Part shown: positions 1-6,812 of the stretch, piece after piece
How the letters are laid out: each line of letters opens with the position of its first letter
Numbering within the stretch: the first letter of the stretch is position 1
Origin: Bacteroidaceae bacterium
GTDB taxonomy: Bacteria; Bacteroidota; Bacteroidia; Bacteroidales; Bacteroidaceae
NCBI GenBank assembly: GCA_017619585.1
Contig: JAFZSA010000001.1
Span: 1 to 34,053, forward strand
Length of the DNA: 34,053 nucleotides
Direction: 5' to 3'
Position numbers and translations under genes: made by a program
The notes under the pieces: model-generated
Databases searched by the model: none
What the model was told of the DNA's origin: nothing
The model's input: only the letters and a program-made list of their open reading frames with translations

Positions 1-312
1 CGCCATATCAGGGTCGGTACCCTGCTTGAAATAGACGTTGATTTCCACATCACCATTCGACGATGCTTTTGAGGTCATATAGGTCATGTCATTCACGCCA
101 TTGATTGCCTCCTCGAGTGGCTGGATGACCGACTTCATCACCGTGTTCTCATCGGCACCGGTATAGCTCGTGCTGACGTTAACCGTAGGCGGTGCGATGT
201 CGGGATATTGCTCTACTGGCAGCGTGCTCATCGAGATGTAGCCCACTAGCGCTATCACAATAGAGATGGCACATGCCATCACATATTTGTTAATGAAAAT
301 ATTGTTCTTCAT
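1..312 (-). CDS. RND efflux transporter, HAE1/AcrB-like (N-terminal 104 codons, runs off window)
   Basis: Translating the minus strand from the ATG at 310-312 gives MKNNIFINKYVMACAISIVI, then an LPVEQYPDIAPPTV segment, then ADENTVMKSVIQPLEEAING. This is the hallmark start of hydrophobe/amphiphile RND pumps: a first transmembrane helix, the E-QYP-DIAPP periplasmic motif, and the start of the PN1 porter subdomain. The protein would be the proton-driven inner-membrane pump of a tripartite efflux system. It lies 96 nt downstream of its adaptor gene on the same strand, the usual adaptor-then-pump order; an outer-membrane channel gene would be expected beyond the left edge. Only about a tenth of the usual length of roughly 1,050 residues is visible, so substrate cannot be judged. 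The family call is strong. Confidence 0.93.
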   Translation of the reverse strand, partial: MKNNIFINKYVMACAISIVIALVGYISMSTLPVEQYPDIAPPTVNVSTSYTGADENTVMKSVIQPLEEAINGVNDMTYMTSKASSNGDVEINVYFKQGTDPDMA

Positions 313-331
313 AATAATCAATTCACAATTC

Positions 332-412
332 TTAATTCATAATTCATAATGAAACAACCATCCTGCTCACTGCATAGATATTATGCATTTTGAATTATGA
401 ATTATGAATTAA
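332..412. repeat. Nested inverted repeat of AATTCAT heptamers between adaptor and pump genes
   Basis: Two arms, 332-350 and 394-412, are perfect 19-nt reverse complements built from AATTCAT/ATGAATT units with a period of 7. Between them sits a second palindrome, TGCATA (371-376) and TATGCA (382-387). The right arm begins inside the adaptor gene's TAA stop (409-411). In RNA this would fold into a long A/U hairpin between the two efflux genes. It could adjust the ratio of adaptor to pump transcript; that role is inference. Confidence 0.8.
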
Positions 413-1512
413 AATAAAACTCTCTGCCCCTCCGTCACATTGTTTGCACCTATGGTCACAATCTGGTCGCCCACATTCAAACCACTGGTAATGATGAAGT
501 CCTGACCATTGCCTGTATCTTCTGTTGTAACATCGATAGCAGTGGCGGTGCTGTCGGCCAGTACTTTATAAACCTGTGATTTATCCTGAAGACGTACCAC
601 AGCATTCTGGGGAATGACAATCACATCTTTCTCGGCGAAGTTCATCACCACTGTACCCTGTATGCCGGAGTACAGATGGCCGTCGGGATTAGGGAAGGAT
701 ACCTTACAGGTAAGCGAGCCAGTAGCGGCATTTACTATACCTGTCAGGCTGATAACACGCCCCTTGTGGGGATATTCCGTACCGTTTTTCATGACAAACG
801 TTGCATCGGGCAGGTTAGCGATATATTTTTCCACATCTGTTGCCTTCATGCCTTCCTGTACCATGGACTCGACAATGCTCTCCGTTACTGAGAACTCGGC
901 GTACATCGTTGTATTGCCGCTCAGCATGGTCAGCTGTGTCATTGGAGACACTTGGTCACCTATGCGAACGGGAATCTCTCCGATTATTCCGGATACGGAA
1001 GCTGTGATAGTACAGAAACCGAGGTTCACCTTCGCACGGTTCACCGATGCACGGGCCTGAGCTACCGCAGCCTGAGCCTGTTTGTAGGAGTTCTCTGAGT
1101 TACTGAGCATATAGCTGCTTACGATTTTCTTGTCAAACAGGTTTTTGTTAGACTCATACTCCAGCTTTGCAGAGTTCTCCTGAGCCAATGCTGCCTGTAG
1201 GTTGGCCTGTGCAGCTTCCAGGTCCAGCTGGGCGTTGCGCTGGTCGATGATGAAGAGCGTCTGTCCCTTCTTGACCTGCTGACCCTCGGCCACGCAAATC
1301 TTCATCAACTGTCCGCTTACCTGTGGTGTTACTGTTACGTCGTTCTGACCTTTCATTCTGGCACTGAACTTGTAAGGGAGTTCAATGTCTGATTTTCCCA
1401 CTGTCATTGTCTCGAACGACGATTGTGTTTCCTTGGGCACGTCTATGCCGCATGACACCAGCCCGGCTACTGCGCCAAGCATCAAAGTCCATTTAATTGA
1501 TTTCATTTTCAT
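409..1512 (-). CDS. Efflux RND periplasmic adaptor lipoprotein (HlyD/AcrA family)
   Basis: The 367-residue product is the membrane-fusion subunit that couples an inner-membrane RND pump to an outer-membrane channel. The N-terminus is a lipoprotein signal with a lipobox ending at Cys21 (GLVSC). A biotinyl/lipoyl-like half-motif follows at about 54-92 (VTVTPQVSGQLMKICVAEGQ). An Ala/Gln-rich alpha-hairpin runs from about 93 to 160, and the second lipoyl half is near 162-190 (TITASVSGIIGEIPVRIGDQ). The beta-barrel and membrane-proximal domains complete it, ending in an NAVVRL...GDQIVTIGANNVTEGQRV segment typical of AcrA-like proteins. Two in-frame ATGs (1512 and 1506) are possible starts. The pump gene follows at once, so the pair is probably co-transcribed. 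The stop codon abuts a heptamer array. Confidence 0.95.
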   Translation of the reverse strand: MKMKSIKWTLMLGAVAGLVSCGIDVPKETQSSFETMTVGKSDIELPYKFSARMKGQNDVTVTPQVSGQLMKICVAEGQQVKKGQTLFIIDQRNAQLDLEAAQANLQAALAQENSAKLEYESNKNLFDKKIVSSYMLSNSENSYKQAQAAVAQARASVNRAKVNLGFCTITASVSGIIGEIPVRIGDQVSPMTQLTMLSGNTTMYAEFSVTESIVESMVQEGMKATDVEKYIANLPDATFVMKNGTEYPHKGRVISLTGIVNAATGSLTCKVSFPNPDGHLYSGIQGTVVMNFAEKDVIVIPQNAVVRLQDKSQVYKVLADSTATAIDVTTEDTGNGQDFIITSGLNVGDQIVTIGANNVTEGQRVLF

Positions 1513-1636
1513 GATATATAATTAAAGGTATTTAAATTGTTTTGTTAAATTGTTAAGTTGTTTAGGTTTTTAAGGATTTCTGTGCTAAGGTAAGTGTTTT
1601 TTATGAAATTACATACTCTTGAAAGCCCTTTACCCT

Positions 1637-1678
1637 CAAATTTTGCATATTTTGAAACAAATTTTGCATATTTTGAAA
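1637..1678. promoter_or_regulatory. Perfect tandem 21-bp direct repeat, candidate AraC-type operator
   Basis: Positions 1637-1657 and 1658-1678 are identical 21-mers sharing the core TTTTGCATATTTTGAAA. A 21-bp period is two helical turns, so both copies face the same side of the DNA, as in AraC-family half-site pairs. The repeat sits 125-166 nt upstream of the adaptor start and just past the stop of the AraC-type gene. A weak TAnnTTTG-like element (TACCTTAG, complement of 1585-1592) lies between it and the adaptor gene, putting the repeats in an activator position. Binding by the neighbouring regulator is inference. Confidence 0.6.
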
Positions 1679-1725
1679 GTCGCGGGTAAGCGAAGGCAAA
1701 CGAAAACCCGTTTTCAGTCTGCTGA

Positions 1726-2877
1726 TTACTCAGCCGATTCGCGCATCCAAGCTGTTACGGTTTGGCCTGTGCGCTGCTTGAAGGCGAGGCTGAATGTGCT
1801 GTAGCTGCGGTAACCGCTTTCGCTGGCCAGTTGTTGGGCAACGATGGGCTGTCCTGTAGCAGCAAGCTCTTGGTATCGGTTGATGAAGTGGTTGATGCGC
1901 AGGTTATTAATATAGGTATTGTAAGTGATGCCCTGACGTGAGAAATACTGGCTGAGATAGTAACGGTTGGTGCCAATAGTCTGGGCTAACTGCTGTAGGG
2001 TCAGGTCGTGCTGCAGGTAAAGCTGTGTGTCTACACAGTGCTCAGCCAAAAGTTGTTCAATTTGGGCAAGAGCCTCGCTCCCGATTCCTCTCGCAATGGC
2101 GAGGGGAGTAGATAGTTCATCCGTTTGTTCTTGATCTTGAGAGTAATCACTCCCCTCTCTACAAGGGAGGGGCTGGGGGTGGGTCTTTAGGTTTGGCAGC
2201 GTCTCTACTCGCCACAGCAGGAGGCCAAAGAGAATCAGTTCAACAACATGCAATATAAAGATCATAATGCCGTCTGTTTCAACGGTTGTATAGAGAATGA
2301 ATAACAACAAGCAGACGAGCGACACCACTTGGCTCAACCATACCTTTTTGTTCTCCAAATCGGCATAGTTGTCGTTTAGCCATCGCTCGTATCTCCTGAC
2401 GGCAAACACCATATACACTGTAAAGATTGCATAGAGCAACAGAATGTATGCAATGGCTATGTACAGATAATGAATATTGGGATGAACAATGTAAAATGCG
2501 CCAATCAACGGGTATGGTATCAAAGCCGCTACAACAGGCCAGACAGGGCGTTTGCGGTCTTGGAGCATGGCAAGCAGCGTGCCGGAGATAGTGGTCAGCA
2601 TCCCAAAGCAGTCGACCACGGAAACCACCACATAGTAGGCAGATTGGATATCGCATGAATAGATTAGGAACAGATACCACCACACATGACCCAAAGACGC
2701 TGCGACAAAGAACGATGCAGCCCAACGGCGTAGCCGAACGGGTGGCGTGACATCTGGCGCAAAAGCATTGCCTCGGCGCAGCAGCAGGTATAGGGCAGCC
2801 ATGAGTGATACCGCTCCAGTTATGCCATAGATTATGAAAAAAAGAATCTCCTCAGCAGATATATCTTTGACAAACAT
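1726..2877 (-). CDS. AraC-family regulator with multi-pass membrane N-terminal domain
   Basis: In this 383-residue protein the first ~220 residues form a series of hydrophobic helices (FFIIYGITGAVSLMAALYLL, LICLLLFILYTT-like stretches), probably six or seven membrane spans. The C-terminal ~110 residues are a double helix-turn-helix HTH_18 domain: LTLQQLAQTIGTNRYYLSQY, then VAQQLASESGYRSYSTFSLA with the FKQRTGQT signature. It is therefore probably a membrane-anchored transcription factor sensing a membrane or periplasmic signal. It lies directly upstream of the efflux adaptor on the same strand and is a natural candidate to control it. The linker between the two domains (about residues 232-270) is unusual: it contains two palindromic repeats translated in frame, giving THPQPLPCREG and LAIARGIGSEA. 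The ATG at 2877 begins MFVKDISAEE. Confidence 0.88.
   Translation of the reverse strand: MFVKDISAEEILFFIIYGITGAVSLMAALYLLLRRGNAFAPDVTPPVRLRRWAASFFVAASLGHVWWYLFLIYSCDIQSAYYVVVSVVDCFGMLTTISGTLLAMLQDRKRPVWPVVAALIPYPLIGAFYIVHPNIHYLYIAIAYILLLYAIFTVYMVFAVRRYERWLNDNYADLENKKVWLSQVVSLVCLLLFILYTTVETDGIMIFILHVVELILFGLLLWRVETLPNLKTHPQPLPCREGSDYSQDQEQTDELSTPLAIARGIGSEALAQIEQLLAEHCVDTQLYLQHDLTLQQLAQTIGTNRYYLSQYFSRQGITYNTYINNLRINHFINRYQELAATGQPIVAQQLASESGYRSYSTFSLAFKQRTGQTVTAWMRESAE
2073..2104. repeat. Palindromic element translated in frame in the AraC-family gene (copy 1)
   Basis: CCTCGC (2073-2078) pairs with GCGAGG (2099-2104). An alternative tight hairpin is CTCGC (2090-2094), loop AATG, GCGAG (2099-2103). 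It encodes the LAIARGIGSEA part of the interdomain linker. Its core resembles the element at 3912-3950 in the DUF5009 gene (both have CTCC-n-CGATTCC and end in a GAGGGGAG-type arm), which suggests one dispersed family. Confidence 0.6.
2149..2182. repeat. Palindromic element translated in frame in the AraC-family gene (copy 2)
   Basis: CCCCTC (2152-2157) pairs with GAGGGG (2167-2172), followed by a G-rich flank GCTGGGGGTGGG. On the coding strand it reads HPQPLPCREG. Peptides of this kind, with short Pro-rich then REG/EGE ends, are commonly seen where palindromic repeats have inserted into bacterial genes; that comparison is from recall. It lies in the flexible linker between the membrane and DNA-binding domains. 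Confidence 0.65.
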
Positions 2878-2944
2878 AGGTTTATAGTTTAAAGTTGTGT
2901 GTTCGAAGGGCGAGATGTATCAAAGAAGGAAATATTATATATAC

Positions 2945-4192
2945 CTAAACCCTCAGGAATATCTTCTTGCGGTACATGATGTACAGTATGATGAACAGGA
3001 TGGCTACGTTGCTAACCTGTATGATGACCTGATAGTAGTCGCCTACGTATTGTTCCAGTCCGAAGAAGAGCGACTTGCTGATGCTCTTGAAACTGATGAC
3101 ATGACTGACCACATAGGCCGTGATGCTGTTCATACCATACACTTTCAGCACGGTCAGGTGCTTGTTGTGCCCCATACAGTCTATCCATAGGTAGAAGAGT
3201 CCCATCAGCAGGAAGCAGTAACCGCTGCTGACGAAGACCATAGAGCCCGTCCAGATATGCTTGATAACGGGGTGAACCATGTCCCACGTCCAGCCCAAAG
3301 CAACCATGGCGATGCCAATGGCAAGGAGCAAAAAGGCCCCCTCCCTGCTCCCCCTTTGGGGGCGGGATTTTATAGACTGACCATTGGAAATAGAGCACTC
3401 ACCCAAAGGGGGAGCGGGGAGGGGGCTGTACTTTTTCAATATCTGACCTGCCAGAACACCGCTGAGCACTGTCACCACAAAGTTCAGGCTGCTCAGAATC
3501 CATGTGTAGGTATATGATTCCTTTACCACAACCTGCCCATCTATAATCTGGGCTGTATCGCGGAAACGTCCCAGTACCATTGTGTCTATGCCTTCTGCCA
3601 GGTTGCCGTGTGGCGTATAGTCGCCCCCTCCATAACCGCCAATGGTGATAAACTCCATGGCACCCCAGAAAGTCAGTAGCAGGGCTATAGCTATGCCAAT
3701 CTGTGTCTTCCAACTGGTATGCAGATAGATAATTGCGCTGAAGAAATAGCCTACGGCAATGGCCTGCAAGGTGTTGGTAAAGAAGTAGATGCGGTCAGGG
3801 TCGAGTGCCATCAGGTTACCCTGCACCATCATGCCGAAGATCCATAAAAGAAGAACACGGCGAAAAAGACGGAACCCGACCCCTACCAAACCTTTGCCCA
3901 CCGTCGCTTTGCTCCCCAATCGCTCCGATTCCGCGATTGCCCGAGGGGAGGCTTCTTTGTATTTGGCGAGGGCAAAGGGTATGGCTACACCAGCCATGAA
4001 CATGAAGAGGGGCATCACCAGATCCCATGGCGAGAAGCCTTCCCACTTCTTGTGGGTAAAGCATTCCATAATAGCACTCATCCAGGGCGTGTCTACGACC
4101 TCTGCCAGTTCCTCTATGATATCAGAAATGGCAACTAAGAACAATAGGTCCATGCCTCTCAGGGCATCCAGTGATTCCAATCTTTGTTTCAT
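2945..4192 (-). CDS. DUF5009 / HGSNAT-like multi-pass membrane acyltransferase
   Basis: The N-terminus MKQRLESLDALRGMDLLFLV and the following SPWDLVMPLFMFMAGVAIPF are the signature of the heparan-alpha-glucosaminide N-acetyltransferase-like/DUF5009 membrane family. These proteins move acyl groups across a membrane to sugars or glycans. About ten hydrophobic segments follow. A TTG six bases upstream could be read as a start, but the ATG at 4192 matches the family N-terminus. Two palindromic repeats are translated in frame: EASPRAIAESERLGSKAT after the second helix, and a 25-bp-arm inverted repeat giving SPLPAPPLGE...RPQRGSREG in a loop near residues 256-286. Both seem to lie in loops rather than helices. 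The substrate is unknown. Confidence 0.85.
   Translation of the reverse strand: MKQRLESLDALRGMDLLFLVAISDIIEELAEVVDTPWMSAIMECFTHKKWEGFSPWDLVMPLFMFMAGVAIPFALAKYKEASPRAIAESERLGSKATVGKGLVGVGFRLFRRVLLLWIFGMMVQGNLMALDPDRIYFFTNTLQAIAVGYFFSAIIYLHTSWKTQIGIAIALLLTFWGAMEFITIGGYGGGDYTPHGNLAEGIDTMVLGRFRDTAQIIDGQVVVKESYTYTWILSSLNFVVTVLSGVLAGQILKKYSPLPAPPLGECSISNGQSIKSRPQRGSREGAFLLLAIGIAMVALGWTWDMVHPVIKHIWTGSMVFVSSGYCFLLMGLFYLWIDCMGHNKHLTVLKVYGMNSITAYVVSHVISFKSISKSLFFGLEQYVGDYYQVIIQVSNVAILFIILYIMYRKKIFLRV
3336..3426. repeat. Long inverted repeat inside the DUF5009 gene
   Basis: The arms at 3336-3360 and 3402-3426 are 25 nt each and match as reverse complements at 24 of 25 positions, separated by a 41-nt spacer. 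The arms are C/G-rich (CCCCTTTGGG at the inner end). The whole element is translated in frame, giving PLPAPPLGE on one side and PQRGSREG on the other. It is the largest and most regular of the in-gene palindromes in the window. Confidence 0.85.
3912..3950. repeat. Second palindromic element inside the DUF5009 gene
   Basis: CTCCCC (3912-3917) and AATCGC (3918-3923) pair with GCGATT (3933-3938) and GGGGAG (3945-3950), with a six-base bulge on one side. It is read in frame as part of SPRAIAESERLGS, just after a membrane helix that ends IPFALAKYKE. It resembles the copy at 2073-2104. Confidence 0.65.
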
Positions 4193-4205
4193 GGCCAAAG
4201 GCTAC

Positions 4206-4245
4206 AATTATGAATTATGAATTGTGAATTATGAATTATGAATTA
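4206..4245. repeat. GAATTAT heptamer array overlapping the end of the U32 gene
   Basis: More than five consecutive units of GAATTAT (one variant, GAATTGT) run with an exact 7-nt period. Positions 4229-4245 are also coding: on the minus strand they give the last residues IHNS and the TAA stop (4229-4231) of the U32 gene. The rest fills the 36-nt gap to the DUF5009 start. The unit matches the arrays at 332-350 and 394-412. Confidence 0.85.
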
Positions 4246-5497
4246 ATCGAAACAGTTTATCGTTGCGACGGACTTTCGTCCCTTCCGTTGAGATGCTGAT
4301 GCACCAGCCTTTCTTGGCGGTGTCAACGGGACCGTCATCGTTGCGGATCTCGTTGGCTGTCAGGCGCAGGCAGCCTGTGGTGGGACCGGTGACCATAATC
4401 TCATCGCCTTTGTTCAACTCGCAGGCCTCTATTTTGAATTCCGCTACACCCAGTTTGCTGAAGAAGCGAACAACCTTACCGCAATAGACTTTCTTCTCTG
4501 TTGCCAGGCTGCCGTAGTTGGCTGTGTACTCCATGATGGTGCTGCCCTGGTAGTATCCGTCCCAGAAGCCTCGGTTGAAGACGCGACTCAGACGCTCGTC
4601 CCACTGGGCTTTCTGCTCTTCTGTGAAAAGGGGGGCCTCATCGGGGTGGTTCTTGTCGTGCAGCACTGCCTCTATAGCCTCGTTGTAGCATCGTACCACC
4701 GTATCCACATATTCGGGACCTCGGGCACGACCCTCTATCTTCATAACCCTGACGCCCGAATCCATCAGACGGTCCAGAAAAGAGATGGTCTTCAGGTCGC
4801 GGGGACTCATGATGTACTTGTTCTCTATGTCCAGTTCAGTGCCCGTCTCAACATCCGTTACCGTGTAACGACGACGGCACAACTGCATGCACTCGCCACG
4901 GTTGGCACTACGTCCCCAGTTGCTCTGGCTCAGGTAGCACTTGCCGCTGATGGCCATGCAAAGGGCGCCATGGCAGAACATCTCTATGCGTATCAGCTCT
5001 CCCTTGGGACCGCAGATGTGTTCTTCCTGAATATGGCGGTAGATCTCTGCCACCTGATCCATGTTCAGTTCGCGGGCCAGCACCACCACATCGGCAAACT
5101 TGGCGTAGAAGCGCAATGCCTCTATGTTAGAGATATTCAGCTGCGTGCTCAGATGCACCTCCTGACCAATCTTATTGCAGTAGCTCATAACGGCAATATC
5201 GCTGGCTATCACGGCACTGATGTTAGCCTCTTTGGCTGCATCCAGAATCTGACGCATCAGGGGAAGGTCCTCACCATAGATGATAGTGTTCACCGTCAGG
5301 TAGCTCTTCACACCACAGAGACGGCATTCCTCGGCAATGCGCTTTAGGTCGTCTATGCTGAAGGTGCTGGCCGAGTGAGCCCTCATGTTCAGGTTCTCAA
5401 TGCCGAAGTATATACTGTCTGCTCCCGCTCTGAGGGCGGCCGCCAGACATTCAGGTGACCCCACAGGGGCCATTATCTCAAAATCTTTCCTTTCCAT
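4229..5497 (-). CDS. Peptidase U32 family protein, TrhP/YegQ-like (tRNA U34 hydroxylation)
   Basis: This 422-residue protein begins MERKDFEIMAPVGSPECLAA. It carries the complete U32 signature, E-x-F-x2-G-[SA]-L-C-x4-G-x-C-x-L-S, at about residues 172-190 (EMFCHGALCMAISGKCYLS), followed by the Cys-containing NRGECMQLCRRRY. These cysteines belong to the set known to hold an iron-sulfur cluster in TrhP/RlhA proteins, which make 5-hydroxyuridine in tRNA or 5-hydroxycytidine in 23S rRNA. The size fits the shorter TrhP-type rather than the ~650-residue RlhA. A TTG at 5518 would add seven residues, but it overlaps the putative -7 element, so the ATG at 5497 is preferred. The last four residues and stop lie within a heptamer repeat. 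Confidence 0.9.
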   Translation of the reverse strand: MERKDFEIMAPVGSPECLAAALRAGADSIYFGIENLNMRAHSASTFSIDDLKRIAEECRLCGVKSYLTVNTIIYGEDLPLMRQILDAAKEANISAVIASDIAVMSYCNKIGQEVHLSTQLNISNIEALRFYAKFADVVVLARELNMDQVAEIYRHIQEEHICGPKGELIRIEMFCHGALCMAISGKCYLSQSNWGRSANRGECMQLCRRRYTVTDVETGTELDIENKYIMSPRDLKTISFLDRLMDSGVRVMKIEGRARGPEYVDTVVRCYNEAIEAVLHDKNHPDEAPLFTEEQKAQWDERLSRVFNRGFWDGYYQGSTIMEYTANYGSLATEKKVYCGKVVRFFSKLGVAEFKIEACELNKGDEIMVTGPTTGCLRLTANEIRNDDGPVDTAKKGWCISISTEGTKVRRNDKLFRLIHNS

Positions 5498-5515
5498 GTG
5501 ATACTTTTTACGCTG

Positions 5516-5523
5516 CAAAATTA
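5516..5523 (-). promoter_or_regulatory. Putative -7 element upstream of the U32 gene
   Basis: The minus strand reads TAATTTTG, matching the Bacteroidetes TAnnTTTG consensus, 19 nt upstream of the ATG at 5497. No clear -33 TTTG is seen, because the expected place falls in the adjacent terminator hairpin. It supports the ATG start over the upstream TTG. Confidence 0.5.
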
Positions 5524-5525
5524 CG

Positions 5526-5564
5526 AAAAAAAGTGAGATGACCGTTAAGCCGTCTCACTTTTTT
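5526..5564 (-). terminator. Rho-independent terminator of the ECF sigma operon
   Basis: The arms 5526-5538 and 5553-5564 pair as AAAAAAGTGAGA with TCTCACTTTTTT around a short loop. On the minus strand the stem ends in a run of T. It follows the stop of the outer-membrane barrel gene (5581) by 16 nt, and so would end that four-gene transcript. A-T pairing makes it work in either direction. Confidence 0.85.
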
Positions 5565-5580
5565 ATCTGTAGGGCGTTTT

Positions 5581-6318
5581 TCAGAATGCTATCTTCAGAC
5601 CTGCCGTCATGCTGGAGAACTTGGGACCGAAACTGCTGCTCAGTACGTTAAAGGGATTGTACTTGTAGTAGATGCCAATGTGATGGATGTTTACCTCGGC
5701 ACCTACGCCTATAGATACGGTATTCTCGTGTATGTTGCGGGCTGTAATCTTTTGTATTTCTCCATTCTCGTAGTACTTGGTCTTGAGTGAAGCATAGGGG
5801 GTGAAGTAAAACTCAGGACCAACAGCAATGTACACCTTTTTATTGAAATAGTGGTAGTACTTCAGAGGGAGGGAAAGGCTGAAGGTGTGGATGCGGCTGA
5901 ACTTAGGCTCGGTACCTGCGGGATAGTCCTGCGAGAGGATCTTGCCATCGTTTTCCTTTACAAACATTCTGTCCGTCATTCTGTAGTTACGCCAGTCAAA
6001 TCCCATTCCCAGACGTAGGAAATCCTTTCTGCCCACGCGTATCTTGCCGCTGATAACATCGCCCCATTCAATCTCGTATGACTGACCCATGTTTATGTCT
6101 ACGCCATCGTCCTGGTTGATGCCGCTGATGAAACCAAATGACAGGGTGGAGCTGATGCTGCTCTTCACTTTTGCCTTGGAGGTGGTAGTGCTTTTGCTGA
6201 CTTTCAGTCCGGGGAGTTCAAAGTCCCATCCGCCGGGTTTTTCCTTGTTGTTGTCGTCAGCTACAACGCTTGCAACTCCCAAAACAGCCATACTGATGGC
6301 TAAAAGATACTTTTTCAT
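5581..6318 (-). CDS. Outer-membrane beta-barrel protein, last gene of ECF sigma operon
   Basis: The 245-residue product has a signal peptide (MKKYLLAISMAVLGVASVVA, cleavage before DDN). A Lys/Ser/Thr-rich stretch to about residue 60 follows, then alternating polar/aromatic segments such as FGFISGINQDDG, RVGRKDFLRLGMGFDWRNYR, LPLKYYHYFNKKVYIAVGPEFYF and VSIGVGAEVNIHHIGIYYKY. It ends in SSMTAGLKIAF, with a terminal Phe as outer-membrane barrels have. This resembles small 8-10-strand PorT/OMP_b-brl-type barrels of Bacteroidales. It lies 12 nt after the DUF6108-like gene. A role in an envelope-stress response is suggested only by the operon. No specific function is recognised. Confidence 0.75.
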   Translation of the reverse strand: MKKYLLAISMAVLGVASVVADDNNKEKPGGWDFELPGLKVSKSTTTSKAKVKSSISSTLSFGFISGINQDDGVDINMGQSYEIEWGDVISGKIRVGRKDFLRLGMGFDWRNYRMTDRMFVKENDGKILSQDYPAGTEPKFSRIHTFSLSLPLKYYHYFNKKVYIAVGPEFYFTPYASLKTKYYENGEIQKITARNIHENTVSIGVGAEVNIHHIGIYYKYNPFNVLSSSFGPKFSSMTAGLKIAF

Positions 6319-6330
6319 AATGTGTGCTTT

Positions 6331-6804
6331 TTATTTGTTGTTTTTCTTGAATGTTCTTCTCAAATCGGCCAGCGAGGCTTTCCCCTCCATATATACCAGG
6401 GTTATGTCATAGTCGCCCGACTTATCCCTGCACTGGTAGCAGATGAAGCGGTGTGCGCCTTTCTCTGTATTGCTAAGCTGCACAATGGCATAGTAGAGGT
6501 GTCCGTTGCGGCTCTCCAGTTCCATATTCTCATCATCATCGGAGAGGCGGTTCTCCATATCCTCATAGAAGAGCTTTTCTATCTCATCTCGACGTAATTT
6601 GAAGGGAGTAGTGAATTTGACGGTATGCAGCACTTTCAGGTTGTAAGAAGCCAGATTGTCGCCTTTGATAAGGCTCTCCTGCATCTGGCTTTTAAGGATT
6701 ACTTTTCCTTCGAACACATCGTTTATCTTCAGACCCTTTTGTGCCAAGGCACATAGGCTTACGCACAGCATCACTAATATGGTGGTTATTGTCCTGTTCA
6801 TCAT
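6331..6804 (-). CDS. DUF6108-like exported protein
   Basis: This 157-residue protein has a signal peptide (TTILVMLCVSLCALAQ, cleavage after Ala-Gln) and a compact polar remainder. Notable stretches are INDVFEGKVI, LASYNLKVLHTVKF and YYAIVQLSNTEKGAHRFICYQ. From recall it resembles the Bacteroidales DUF6108 family, of unknown function; I am only moderately sure of that name. It sits between a putative anti-sigma gene (8 nt away) and an outer-membrane barrel, so it is probably a periplasmic or surface member of the regulon. Two adjacent ATGs (6804 and 6801) are possible starts. Confidence 0.65.
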   Translation of the reverse strand: MMNRTITTILVMLCVSLCALAQKGLKINDVFEGKVILKSQMQESLIKGDNLASYNLKVLHTVKFTTPFKLRRDEIEKLFYEDMENRLSDDDENMELESRNGHLYYAIVQLSNTEKGAHRFICYQCRDKSGDYDITLVYMEGKASLADLRRTFKKNNK

Positions 6805-6812
6805 AATTCCAT

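Noticed and set aside
313..408. Reading the inverted heptamer repeat as a simple intrinsic terminator
   Set aside because: The stem is almost all A/T with a 43-nt loop, and the next gene belongs to the same efflux operon, so full termination is unlikely; it is kept as a repeat.
1619..1804. Small plus-strand frame across the 21-bp direct repeat
   Set aside because: Its repeated HILKQILHILK segment comes only from the tandem operator-like repeat, and it overlaps the end of the AraC-type gene.
2897..3190. Plus-strand frame opposite the end of the DUF5009 gene
   Set aside because: It overlaps conserved membrane segments on the other strand, and its translation has no recognisable features.
4646..5347. 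Long plus-strand frame (233 codons) opposite the U32 gene
   Set aside because: It is antisense to a well-supported gene with a full family signature, and its translation (His/Leu/Ala-rich) shows no domain.
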